Numbered from the stretch's first letter, positions 1 to 7,239 are shown. The stretch is 7,841 bases of DNA from Gallionella sp. UBA6045 (GCA_002429165.1 DIYV01000090.1:14443-22283); one strand, 5' to 3'. A program made the numbers and translations. Notes: generated from the sequence alone by a model not told the origin.

Positions 1-96
1 AGCCATCTGACTAGGCTGTCCAACAACGACAGCCGAGTCATTGGTTATAGCCATTCGACTTGGCTGCCCAACAACGCCAGCCAAGTCGCTGGTTAT
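1..96. repeat. Tandem 48-bp palindromic repeat, two units, in frame inside pgi
   Basis: Units at 1-48 and 49-96 match at 40 of 48 positions. Each contains an inverted repeat with 12-nt arms around a conserved 7-nt loop CAACAAC (plus strand): arms 9-20/28-39 and 57-68/76-87. Each stem has 11 of 12 pairs, with one mismatch at different places (13/35 in the first, 67/77 in the second). The units are separated by a 17-nt linker containing GGTTATAGCCAT. On the pgi strand they encode ITSDLAGVVGQPSRMA and ITNDSAVVVGQPSQMA, identical at 12 of 16 residues. The array abuts the window edge, so the copy number may be higher. I do not recognise the family. It is not CRISPR-like: the period is too short and the linkers are nearly identical. 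Confidence 0.85.
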
Positions 97-228
97 ATCG
101 AGCCGCAGCGAAAACTTGTCGAAGCGCTCCGGGTCGTCGAGGAACATCCGGCGCATCTGGAGCGGCTTGATGACGGCGTAATGTGCGCTAAGTGCTTGCC
201 AGGCGGCAGATTGGGTAAGTTTTGACAT
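1..228 (-). CDS. pgi: Glucose-6-phosphate isomerase, N-terminal part only, with an in-frame repeat insertion
   Basis: Cytoplasmic enzyme interconverting glucose-6-phosphate and fructose-6-phosphate. Reading leftward from the ATG at 228-226, residues 1-44 start MSKLTQSAAWQAL and continue to FDKFSLRLD, which aligns with the E. coli Pgi N-terminus (TQTAAWQALQKHF ... RFSKFSATFDD). After Asp44 the similarity stops: residues 45-76 are two copies of a 16-residue repeat encoded by the 48-bp array at 1-96. No stop codon occurs before the window edge, so 76 codons are visible of a protein usually about 550 residues long. The start is fixed by homology; an in-frame TAA lies just upstream, and there is no clear Shine-Dalgarno. 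The gene follows the glgB stop by 27 bp with no terminator visible, so co-transcription with glgB is likely. The gene identity is fairly secure. Whether the gene resumes normal Pgi sequence beyond the window, or is broken, cannot be seen. Confidence 0.82.
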   Translation of the reverse strand, partial: MSKLTQSAAWQALSAHYAVIKPLQMRRMFLDDPERFDKFSLRLDITSDLAGVVGQPSRMAITNDSAVVVGQPSQMA

Positions 229-255
229 AAGGGTGATTAAATCAACAGCGAACGA

Positions 256-2418
256 TCAAGCCTCCGGCACCAGAATGACACCGGCCAACGGCGGTAAAGC
301 AATCTCGGCTGAGTAGGGCAGCCCCATCCACGGAATCGCTTCAGCATTGATCAACCCGGCATTGCCGATGTTGCTGCCCGCGTAATACTGCGAATCGCTG
401 TTCAGCACTTCACGATATTGGGCCTGCCTGGGCAGGCCGATGCGATAGTGGTTGCGGGGTACGGGCGTCAGATTCAGCGCGATAATGGCAGTGGAGCCGT
501 CGCGGGCACGGCGCTGGTAGGACAATACTGATTTTTTCGCATCGTTGCAGTCTACCCAGGAGAAACCCTCAGGCTGAAAATCCAGATCGTGCAGTGCCGG
601 CAGCTTGCGATATAGCTGGTTAAGATCATGCGTCAGATTTTGCACGCCGCGATGCAACTCTTCACCCAGTTGCCACCATTCCAGTTCCCACCTGGATTGC
701 CACTCGCGCCCCTGGGCGATTTCGTTGCCCATGAAGTTGAGCTTTTTGCCCGGGCTGGTCATTTGATAAGTCAGCAGCAAGCGCAGGTTGGCGAATTTCT
801 GCCAGGCATCGCCGGGCATTTTGGACAACAGCGAACCTTTTCCATGCACGACTTCATCATGCGAGAACGGCATCACGAAATTTTCGGTATAGGCGTAAAG
901 CTGGCCGAATGTGAGCTCGTTATGGTGATAGCGGCGATGCACCGGGTCGTGTTTAAAATAGCCCAGTGTGTCATTCATCCAGCCCATGTTCCATTTGATC
1001 GAGAACCCCAATCCGCCCAGATAGACGGGGCGCGACACACCCGGCCATGCGGTAGATTCTTCAGCCATGGTCAAGGCACCGGGAAACTTGTCATGCACCA
1101 TCACATTCAGTTCGCGCAGGAATTCCACCGCCTCGAGGTTCTCGCGGCCACCGTATTTGTTGGGCAACCATTCACCCGCCTTGCGCGAATAATCGAGATA
1201 CAGCATCGAGGCGACCGCATCCACACGCAGGCCGTCAAAGTGGAATTCGGACAACCAGAAGTGCGCGCTGGACATCAGGAAACTCTTCACTTCGCTACGC
1301 CCGTAATTGAAGATGTGCGTACCCCAATCCTGGTGGAAGCCGAGACGCGGGTCTGCATGCTCATACAGTGCCGTGCCGTCAAAGCGCGCCAGCGCCCAGC
1401 TGTCCTGCGGAAAATGGGCCGGCACCCAATCGAGGATCATGCCGATGCCCGCCAGATGGCAGGTGTCGACGAGGTTGCGCAACGCGTCGGGAGATCCAAA
1501 GCGGCTGGTCGCGGCAAAATAACCGGTGGCTTGATAACCCCACGATTCATCCAGGGGGTGCTCGGAAATCGGCATGAGTTCGATGTGCGTGTAGCCCATG
1601 CCTTTGACGTAAGGCACGAGATCGGTTGCCAATTCGTTGTAGGTGTAGAAGCGGCCATCCGGGTGTCGTTTCCACGATCCGGCATGCATTTCATAAATAT
1701 TGATCGCGCCATGCAGCCAGTCCCACTGGCCGCGTTGTTTCAACCATTCTGCATCTTGCCAGTTATGTTCGTTGGCAGTCGCAGCAAGCGAGGCTGTGCC
1801 CGGGCGCAATTCATAACCCTGAGCATAGGGGTCGGTTTTGGTCAGTACCTGGCCCGATTCACGATTGCGTATCTCAAAACGGTATAGCGCGTCTTGCCGG
1901 ATCTCGGGGAGGAATAATTCCCAGACCCCGCTGGAACCAAGCGAACGCATTGGATGCACCCGGCCATCCCACATATTGAATTCACCTACCACGCTGACCC
2001 GTTCCGCGTTCGGCGCCCAAACGGCAAACCTGACACCTGTTACGCCATTTATTTTGACAGCATGAGAGCCGAGCATACGATAACCCTGATGCAAATTTCC
2101 TTCACTGAATAAATATAAATCCTGCTGCGAAATATCTGACGGGAATTGGTAGGGATCAAATATTTCGTGTGTCACGCTGCCATAGTAAACACGCAAACGG
2201 TAGGGAAGGGCCGGTTCTGTCTTGCCACGCCATTCGAATATGCCCGTCGGATGAATTCGCTTGAGTGGCTCGGTATCGCTCTGGTTGATCAGCGCAACCT
2301 GTGTGGCATGAGGCTCGTAAAAGCGGATGACCCACTCCGATCCTTCCTGGTGCAGACCGAGCAAACCGAAGGGGTCATAGAGACGTGTTTGCAATAACGA
2401 TTCGATCATCGTATCCAC
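256..2418 (-). CDS. glgB: 1,4-alpha-glucan branching enzyme (GH13)
   Basis: Cuts an alpha-1,4 glucan chain and re-attaches the segment by an alpha-1,6 bond, making the branches of glycogen in the cytoplasm. The 720 residues are close to E. coli GlgB (728) and collinear with it. There are two N-terminal beta-sandwich modules: N1 at about 10-105 (YDPFGLLGLH) and a CBM48-type N2 at about 115-225 (FAVWAPNAERVSVVGEFNMW). The catalytic barrel follows from about 240, and a C-terminal beta domain from about 610. Active-site motifs are GLRVDAVAS with nucleophile Asp400, MAEESTAWPG with acid/base Glu453, and FSHDEVVHGKG with Asp521, matching E. coli Asp405, Glu458 and Asp526. The chosen start is GTG at 2418-2416 because GAGGT at 2426-2430 sits 7 nt upstream; an ATG three codons later would be too far from it. 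First gene of a leftward glgB-pgi unit, divergent from glgC. No damage is seen. Confidence 0.97.
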   Translation of the reverse strand: MDTMIESLLQTRLYDPFGLLGLHQEGSEWVIRFYEPHATQVALINQSDTEPLKRIHPTGIFEWRGKTEPALPYRLRVYYGSVTHEIFDPYQFPSDISQQDLYLFSEGNLHQGYRMLGSHAVKINGVTGVRFAVWAPNAERVSVVGEFNMWDGRVHPMRSLGSSGVWELFLPEIRQDALYRFEIRNRESGQVLTKTDPYAQGYELRPGTASLAATANEHNWQDAEWLKQRGQWDWLHGAINIYEMHAGSWKRHPDGRFYTYNELATDLVPYVKGMGYTHIELMPISEHPLDESWGYQATGYFAATSRFGSPDALRNLVDTCHLAGIGMILDWVPAHFPQDSWALARFDGTALYEHADPRLGFHQDWGTHIFNYGRSEVKSFLMSSAHFWLSEFHFDGLRVDAVASMLYLDYSRKAGEWLPNKYGGRENLEAVEFLRELNVMVHDKFPGALTMAEESTAWPGVSRPVYLGGLGFSIKWNMGWMNDTLGYFKHDPVHRRYHHNELTFGQLYAYTENFVMPFSHDEVVHGKGSLLSKMPGDAWQKFANLRLLLTYQMTSPGKKLNFMGNEIAQGREWQSRWELEWWQLGEELHRGVQNLTHDLNQLYRKLPALHDLDFQPEGFSWVDCNDAKKSVLSYQRRARDGSTAIIALNLTPVPRNHYRIGLPRQAQYREVLNSDSQYYAGSNIGNAGLINAEAIPWMGLPYSAEIALPPLAGVILVPEA

Positions 2419-2425
2419 TTAAAAT

Positions 2426-2430
2426 ACCTC
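2426..2430 (-). promoter_or_regulatory. Shine-Dalgarno of glgB, deciding a GTG start
   Basis: GAGGT on the minus strand lies 7 nt before GTG (2418-2416). The next possible start, ATG at 2409-2407, would be 16 nt away, which favours GTG as the true start. Confidence 0.6.
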
Positions 2431-2437
2431 ATATATC

Positions 2438-2467
2438 TTGTCTAGTGTGGCAATTGTAAACGATAAT
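2438..2467 (+). promoter_or_regulatory. Likely glgC operon promoter
   Basis: TTGTCT (2438-2443, four of six matches to the -35 consensus), an 18-bp spacer, then GATAAT (2462-2467, five of six -10 matches). Transcription would start near 2474, giving a leader of about 28 nt that ends in GGGAG (2491-2495), 6 nt before the glgC ATG. It lies in the 83-bp divergent spacer. This is pattern matching only. Confidence 0.45.
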
Positions 2468-2481
2468 GACTGCACTCTAGA
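2453..2481 (-). promoter_or_regulatory. Possible glgB promoter
   Basis: On the minus strand TACAAT (2453-2458) matches five of six -10 positions and would start transcription about 28 nt before the GTG. The hexamer 17 bp upstream (2476-2481, TCTAGA) is a poor -35 with three of six matches. An alternative, TTTACA (2455-2460) with GATATA (2432-2437), would start downstream of the ribosome binding site and is less plausible. It overlaps the glgC promoter candidate, so the two directions could compete. Confidence 0.3.
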
Positions 2482-2501
2482 AGGTTTATCGGGAGCCGAA
2501 A

Positions 2502-3827
2502 ATGAATGTCGAGTTGGGTTACCTGCAAAAAAAATATCATGTCGCGACTGAAAACGCTGCTCCTCGTTTCGTTAGCCGCATCACCAAAAACACCTATGCG
2601 ATGGTATTGGCAGGTGGCCGTGGCAGCCGTCTGCACCAACTCACCGATTGGCGTGCCAAACCGGCGGTTCCCTTTGGCGGCAAATTCCGCATCATTGATT
2701 TCGTGTTGTCCAATTGTGTGAATTCCGGTATCCGCCACATCGGTGTGGCGACACAATATAAATCGCACAGCCTGATCCAGCATATTCAACGCGGCTGGTC
2801 ATTCCTGAATGGACAATTCGGAGAGTTCATCGATCTGTTGCCGGCACAGCAACGGGTTGACGAAAGTCACTGGTATCAGGGTACCGCAGATGCGGTGTTC
2901 CAGAATCTGGATATTTTGCGCGCATCCAACCCCGACTTTATATTGATATTGGGCGGCGACCATGTGTACAAAATGGATTACGGCAAGTTGCTTGCTTTCC
3001 ATGTCGAGAGCAAAGCCGATATGACCGTGGCGTGTCTGGAAGTCCCCGTCGCCGAGGCGACCGCTTTTGGCGTGATGAGTGTCGATGAAAATTCCCGCAT
3101 TGTTGAATTTTTCGAGAAGTCCGCCAATCCGCCAACCATCCCCGGCAAGCCCGGGATGTCGCTGGCCAGCATGGGCATCTATGTTTTCAATTCCAAATTC
3201 CTCTTCGAACAATTGATACGCGATTCAGACGACAGGCATTCGAGCCATGATTTTGGCAAGGATTTGATTCCCCATATGATTAAAAAATATCATGTGTTCG
3301 CACAAAGTTTTGAGCAAAGTTGTGTCGGTATGGGTGATGACAACGTGCCTTATTGGCGCGATGTCGGGACCATCGATTCCTATTGGGAAGCCAATATGGA
3401 ATTGACCAAGGTTGTTCCGGATCTGAATATGTACGATCAGGATTGGCCGATCTGGACGCATCAGGAACAATTGCCCCCGGCAAAATTCGTATTTGACGAG
3501 GATGGCCGCCGTGGCATGGCTATTGACTCGCTGGTTTCAGGCGGTTGCATAGTGAGCGGTTCGGTCGTGCGGCGCTCGCTGCTTTTTTCTGATGTGCGGG
3601 TAAATGGTTATTGCACCATCGAAGATTCGGTATTATTGCCCAACGTGGATGTCTGTCGTGGTGTCACACTGAAACGCGTCATTGTGGACAAGAACTGCAA
3701 GGTTCCGGACGGCCTGGTAGTCGGGGTCAATCCGGAAGAAGACCGCAAACGCTTCCATGTCACCCCGAACGGCGTGACACTGATTACTCCCGAGATGCTC
3801 GGGCAAAAGACACATCAATTCCGCTGA
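2502..3827 (+). CDS. glgC: Glucose-1-phosphate adenylyltransferase (ADP-glucose pyrophosphorylase)
   Basis: Makes ADP-glucose and pyrophosphate from ATP and glucose-1-phosphate, the committed and usually allosterically controlled step of bacterial glycogen synthesis. At 441 residues it is collinear with E. coli GlgC (431) with an offset of 11. The nucleotidyltransferase domain carries [10 protein letters not shown] (35-44), GGKFRIIDF (59-67), Tyr125, the metal/catalytic Asp153 in [10 protein letters not shown], and Lys206 in FFEK, the counterpart of the glucose-1-phosphate-binding Lys195. The C-terminal left-handed beta-helix spans about 335-430 (SLVSGGC at 343-349). Trp50 in LTDWRAKPA replaces E. 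coli Lys39, a residue tied to fructose-1,6-bisphosphate activation, so effector use may differ (inference). The ATG has a good GGGAG site 6 nt upstream. The residues before the GGRG motif (about 34) are not strongly conserved, so a shorter start is possible but less likely. First gene of the rightward operon. Confidence 0.97.
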   Translation: MNVELGYLQKKYHVATENAAPRFVSRITKNTYAMVLAGGRGSRLHQLTDWRAKPAVPFGGKFRIIDFVLSNCVNSGIRHIGVATQYKSHSLIQHIQRGWSFLNGQFGEFIDLLPAQQRVDESHWYQGTADAVFQNLDILRASNPDFILILGGDHVYKMDYGKLLAFHVESKADMTVACLEVPVAEATAFGVMSVDENSRIVEFFEKSANPPTIPGKPGMSLASMGIYVFNSKFLFEQLIRDSDDRHSSHDFGKDLIPHMIKKYHVFAQSFEQSCVGMGDDNVPYWRDVGTIDSYWEANMELTKVVPDLNMYDQDWPIWTHQEQLPPAKFVFDEDGRRGMAIDSLVSGGCIVSGSVVRRSLLFSDVRVNGYCTIEDSVLLPNVDVCRGVTLKRVIVDKNCKVPDGLVVGVNPEEDRKRFHVTPNGVTLITPEMLGQKTHQFR

Positions 3828-3867
3828 TTAAAATTATCCGCTGCCAAATGGCGCGGTTTCCAAATAG

Positions 3868-5580
3868 ATGAAGACAACCGTTGACTTAGTAATTCTCTGG
3901 CACATGCACCAGCCGGATTACCGCGATTATGCAAGCGGCGAATTCGTGTTGCCATGGACCTATTTGCACGCCATCAAGGATTACACCGACATGGCTTATC
4001 ACCTTGAGAGGCATCCCAAAGTCCGCGCCGTGGTCAATTTTGTGCCCATCCTGCTCGACCAGTTGGATGATTACACCGACCAGTTCGCCACCGGACAGTT
4101 GCGCGACCCCTTGTTGCGCTTGTTGATACATGAACATTCCGCCAATCTTTCTGCACCAGAGCGGCAATTGGCCTTTGACGCATGTTTCCGCAGCAATCAC
4201 ACCAAAATGATTGCGCCCTATCCGGCATACATGCGCTTATGGGAGCTGTTTGATCTGCTGCAAACCGAGAGCGAATCAGGGTTATCCTATTTATCAGGCC
4301 AGTATGTGGCTGATTTGCTGGTCTGGTATCACCTGGCATGGTGCGGCGAAAGTGTTCGCCGCGAACACGTCCTGGTGGCAAGTTTGATGAGCAAGGGCCA
4401 GGACTTCAGCTTCGAAGACCGAAAACAATTGTTTGACCTTATTGGCAAATTGATAAGCGGCATCATTCCGCGCTATCGCAAGCTGGCTGAATCGGGACAA
4501 ATCGAGATATCCGCCACGCCTCATTATCATCCACTGGCCCCGCTGCTGATCGATTTCGCCACCACCAGGGAAGCGATGCCCGATGCACCTTTGCCTGTTT
4601 CGCCGCATTATCCCAAAGGCAAACAGCGCGTAGCGGCTCAGATCGTGTCTGCCAAGAAGAGCCATCGCGCGCGATTTGGCACCGAGCCGCAAGGGATGTG
4701 GCCGGCGGAAGGGGCCATTTCAACCGAAACGCTTGCAGTTTTTGCCGCCGAGGGTTGCCGCTGGGTAGCCAGCGGGGAGGGCGTACTGGTCAACAGCTTG
4801 CATAACCTGGAGCAACCTGTTCCTGATTCTTCGCAATACTTGTACCGCCCGTATCAGCTGAAAAATGGTGCGGATGGTTTGCATTGTTTTTTCCGCGATG
4901 ACAGATTGTCTGATTTGATCGGTTTTGAGTATTCACGATGGCGTGGCAATGATGCGGCAGGGCATTTCGTCGCGCAGATCGAAGCGATCGCGCAACGCGC
5001 ACCGGCTGAAGAAACACCTGTTGTCAGCGTCATTCTGGATGGCGAGAACGCATGGGAATATTATCCGTACAACGGTTTTTACTTCCTTGACGAACTCTAT
5101 TCAGAACTTGAGGCTAACACCCGGATCCACACCAATACTTTCAGCGACTATCTGACATCAAGCATGACTAACCCGGGTAGCGCGAAGAAGCGCGACTTGC
5201 CGCACATCGTTGCGGGAAGCTGGGTTTATGGCAATTTCGCAACCTGGATAGGCTCCAAGGACAAAAATCATGCCTGGGATTTGCTTTGTGTCGCCAAGCA
5301 GAGTTTCGACATCGTCACATCCAGTGGCCGGCTCAACCAGGCAGAACAGGACGCAGCCGAAAAGCAGCTTTGCTCTTGCGAGAGTTCGGACTGGTTCTGG
5401 TGGTTCGGGGACTATAACCCCCCGCACTCGGTCGCCAGCTTCGATCAGTTGTTTCGCCACAATCTGACCGAGTTGTATAACTTGTTGAAATTGCCGGCCC
5501 CGCAGAATTTGTCCGAGCCTATCAGCCAGGGCAGCGGGTCTCCGGAAGCTGGCGGAGCCATGCGCCGTGCCTCTGAATAA
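3868..5580 (+). CDS. Glycoside hydrolase family 57 protein (alpha-amylase / 4-alpha-glucanotransferase type)
   Basis: A retaining enzyme family acting on alpha-1,4 or alpha-1,6 glucans; the exact reaction cannot be read from sequence. Family GH57 regions appear in order: region 1 WHMHQPDY (11-18), region 2 ATPHYHPLAPLL (216-227), region 3 GMWPAEGAIS (276-285) with predicted nucleophile Glu281, region 4 FFRDDRLSDLIGF (341-353) with the acid/base expected at Asp344 or Asp345, and region 5 ILDGENAWEYYP (389-400). A Trp-rich stretch DWFWWFGDYN (508-517) follows. The last 30 residues (Gly/Ser/Pro-rich) look like a disordered tail. No signal peptide, so cytoplasmic. The start is fixed: an in-frame TAG immediately precedes the ATG and the HMHQ motif is 11 codons in. 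No clear Shine-Dalgarno. It lies 40 bp after glgC and 24 bp before malQ, pointing to glycogen turnover. Since a GH13 branching enzyme is present, an alpha-amylase or glucanotransferase role is more likely than branching. Confidence 0.92.
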   Translation: MKTTVDLVILWHMHQPDYRDYASGEFVLPWTYLHAIKDYTDMAYHLERHPKVRAVVNFVPILLDQLDDYTDQFATGQLRDPLLRLLIHEHSANLSAPERQLAFDACFRSNHTKMIAPYPAYMRLWELFDLLQTESESGLSYLSGQYVADLLVWYHLAWCGESVRREHVLVASLMSKGQDFSFEDRKQLFDLIGKLISGIIPRYRKLAESGQIEISATPHYHPLAPLLIDFATTREAMPDAPLPVSPHYPKGKQRVAAQIVSAKKSHRARFGTEPQGMWPAEGAISTETLAVFAAEGCRWVASGEGVLVNSLHNLEQPVPDSSQYLYRPYQLKNGADGLHCFFRDDRLSDLIGFEYSRWRGNDAAGHFVAQIEAIAQRAPAEETPVVSVILDGENAWEYYPYNGFYFLDELYSELEANTRIHTNTFSDYLTSSMTNPGSAKKRDLPHIVAGSWVYGNFATWIGSKDKNHAWDLLCVAKQSFDIVTSSGRLNQAEQDAAEKQLCSCESSDWFWWFGDYNPPHSVASFDQLFRHNLTELYNLLKLPAPQNLSEPISQGSGSPEAGGAMRRASE

Positions 5581-5604
5581 GCATCCCCTGAATAATCTGT
5601 CCTT

Positions 5605-7119
5605 ATGTTGACGGATCGCGCCAGCGGCATACTGTTACACCCGACATCACTACCAGGCGCATTCGGTGCCGGCGACTTCGGCCCGGACGCCTACCGGTTT
5701 GTCGACTGGATGGTCAGTGCAGGCCAGACCTATTGGCAGATTCTGCCGCTGGGCGAAATCGGCCATGGCAATTCACCGTACATGTGCATGTCCGCATTCG
5801 CCGGTAACATCCTGCTTATTGACCTTATTGAGTTGTCCAGTCATGGTTGGCTCGGACCAGAGGATTTGACGCCCCATCCGGATTTCAGACCGGACAGGGT
5901 GGTTTTCGCATTGTTGCGTCCATTCCGCATTGAAAGACTGCGCCGCGCCGCCAAGAACTTCTTTGCCAGTGATCATGATGACATGCATCGCTCCTATACC
6001 GAGTTTTGCATTGCTGAAAGCGAATGGCTTGATGACTATTCGCTATTTATGACCATAGCCGAGCACGAAAGTTGGCGTGAGTGGAGTCACTGGCCCAAGG
6101 AGCTCGTGCAAAGGGAACCGCAAGCGCTACGCCAATTTGAAATGAACCATGCAGATGAAGTTGATTTCTGGAAATTCTGCCAATGGTGCTTTGCCCGCCA
6201 GTGGTCAGATTTGCGGCTGTATGCCAACGATCACGGTGTTAAAATCATCGGCGACATTCCGATCTTTGTGTCTTATCAAAGTGCGGATGTATGGTCGCAT
6301 CAGGACCTGTTCGAACTGGACGAAAATGGTCGTCCCACCTTCGTGGCAGGCGTGCCACCCGATTACTTCAGCGAGACCGGGCAGTTCTGGGGGAATCCGC
6401 TATACCGGTGGGATATCCATGAAAAGAGCGGCTACGCCTGGTGGATAGATCGCCTCGGGCACGCACTGCAATTTGCAGACCTAGTCCGTGTCGATCATTT
6501 TCGGGGTTTTGCCTCTTACTGGCAAATACCGGCAGATGCTCCCAACGCGATTAGTGGCAAGTGGGTGGCCGGCCCGGGTGAAAAATTGTTTGAAACCTTT
6601 GTAAAAGTCTTTCCACATCTGCCCATCATTGCAGAGGATCTTGGTTTGATCACGCCTGACGTAATCGAGCTGCGCGACAAATTCAATCTGCCCGGCATGC
6701 GTATTCTTCAATTCGCCTTTGGTGAAGGGGAGGACAACTTCTTCTTGCCGCACCATTATGTGTCCAATACGGTCGCCTACACAGGAACACACGATAACGA
6801 CACCATTCTGGGCTGGTGGGATTCGCTGCCTGCTCATGAAAAGGATTTTGCCAGCCATTATCTGCAAACTGATGGACAAGATATTCAATGGGTAATGATG
6901 CGGGCCATTTCCAATTCGGCAGCCAATATAGTCATCTTCACCATGCAGGATATACTCGGATTATCCGGTGAGCATCGCATGAACTTGCCCGGTTCATCCG
7001 CGGGAAGCTGGGAGTGGCGCTTTTCCTGGGATCAGGTTCAGCCTGTTCATTCCAAAACATTAGCGAAAATGTCCCAGGAATATTTGCGTATTCCTCATCA
7101 TCCCGAACGGGATGCCTGA
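5605..7119 (+). CDS. malQ: 4-alpha-glucanotransferase (amylomaltase, GH77)
   Basis: Transfers alpha-1,4 glucan segments between chains, releasing glucose or lengthening maltodextrins; here probably recycling short oligomers from glycogen. The 504 residues match the short amylomaltase type (Thermus aquaticus, about 500) rather than E. coli MalQ (about 690). Motifs: GILLHPTSLPGAFGAGDFG (8-26), IIGDIPIFVS (214-223), FVAGVPPDYFSETGQFWGNP (246-265), VRVDHFRGF with nucleophile Asp297, IIAEDLG with acid/base Glu344, and TGTHDNDT (393-400) holding the third active-site aspartate. No signal peptide. ATG 5605 is chosen because an in-frame TAA lies at 5593-5595 and the conserved N-terminus follows directly; no clear Shine-Dalgarno is present, so coupling to translation of the upstream GH57 gene (24 bp before) is likely. 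Last gene of the rightward operon. Confidence 0.96.
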   Translation: MLTDRASGILLHPTSLPGAFGAGDFGPDAYRFVDWMVSAGQTYWQILPLGEIGHGNSPYMCMSAFAGNILLIDLIELSSHGWLGPEDLTPHPDFRPDRVVFALLRPFRIERLRRAAKNFFASDHDDMHRSYTEFCIAESEWLDDYSLFMTIAEHESWREWSHWPKELVQREPQALRQFEMNHADEVDFWKFCQWCFARQWSDLRLYANDHGVKIIGDIPIFVSYQSADVWSHQDLFELDENGRPTFVAGVPPDYFSETGQFWGNPLYRWDIHEKSGYAWWIDRLGHALQFADLVRVDHFRGFASYWQIPADAPNAISGKWVAGPGEKLFETFVKVFPHLPIIAEDLGLITPDVIELRDKFNLPGMRILQFAFGEGEDNFFLPHHYVSNTVAYTGTHDNDTILGWWDSLPAHEKDFASHYLQTDGQDIQWVMMRAISNSAANIVIFTMQDILGLSGEHRMNLPGSSAGSWEWRFSWDQVQPVHSKTLAKMSQEYLRIPHHPERDA

Positions 7120-7156
7120 TTCGCAGCTTTTACAACAGCAACAAGAAATGAGCAGA

Positions 7157-7175
7157 GGCTAGGGTAAGCCGTTTT
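7157..7175 (+). terminator. Weak terminator-like hairpin after malQ
   Basis: GGCT (7157-7160) and AGCC (7167-7170) pair around a 6-nt loop and are followed by GTTTT. The 4-bp stem is too short for an efficient intrinsic terminator. It is the only such pattern between malQ and the downstream promoter, 38 bp past the malQ stop. Confidence 0.2.
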
Positions 7176-7186
7176 AAACCTAATAT

Positions 7187-7222
7187 CATAACTATTCATA
7201 ATTTGACATAATATACATTATG
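7187..7222. repeat. Three 10-bp-phased CATAA elements plus an inverted copy
   Basis: CATAA occurs at 7187-7191, 7197-7201 and 7207-7211, exactly one helical turn apart. The third copy is half of a perfect inverted repeat CATAAT-ATAC-ATTATG (7207-7222). The set overlaps the -35 box and spacer of the promoter at 7203-7232. Phasing suggests protein binding on one DNA face or intrinsic bending; both are inference. Confidence 0.5.
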
Positions 7223-7232
7223 CGTATATAAA
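7203..7232 (+). promoter_or_regulatory. Near-consensus sigma70-type promoter, rightward
   Basis: A perfect TTGACA (7203-7208) is followed by TATATA at 7225-7230 (16-bp spacer) or TATAAA at 7227-7232 (18-bp spacer). Transcription would start near 7238-7240. No open frame with a start codon follows closely, so the product may be a non-coding RNA or a leader. The AT-rich context raises the chance of a coincidental match. Confidence 0.5.
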
Positions 7233-7239
7233 GGATAAG

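Noticed and set aside
16..25. Shared 10-mer CTGTCCAACA between the left array and the right-edge repeat (7803-7812)
   Set aside because: Chance 10-mer matches are expected in a window of this size, and the flanking bases and unit lengths differ.
1..96. CRISPR array
   Set aside because: The period is only 48 bp with about 17-bp linkers that are nearly identical between units, and the array is in frame within pgi.
628..1887. 419-codon open frame on the plus strand opposite glgB
   Set aside because: It is entirely antisense to an intact, motif-complete glgB, its translation resembles no domain I know, and long antisense frames are common in such codon usage.
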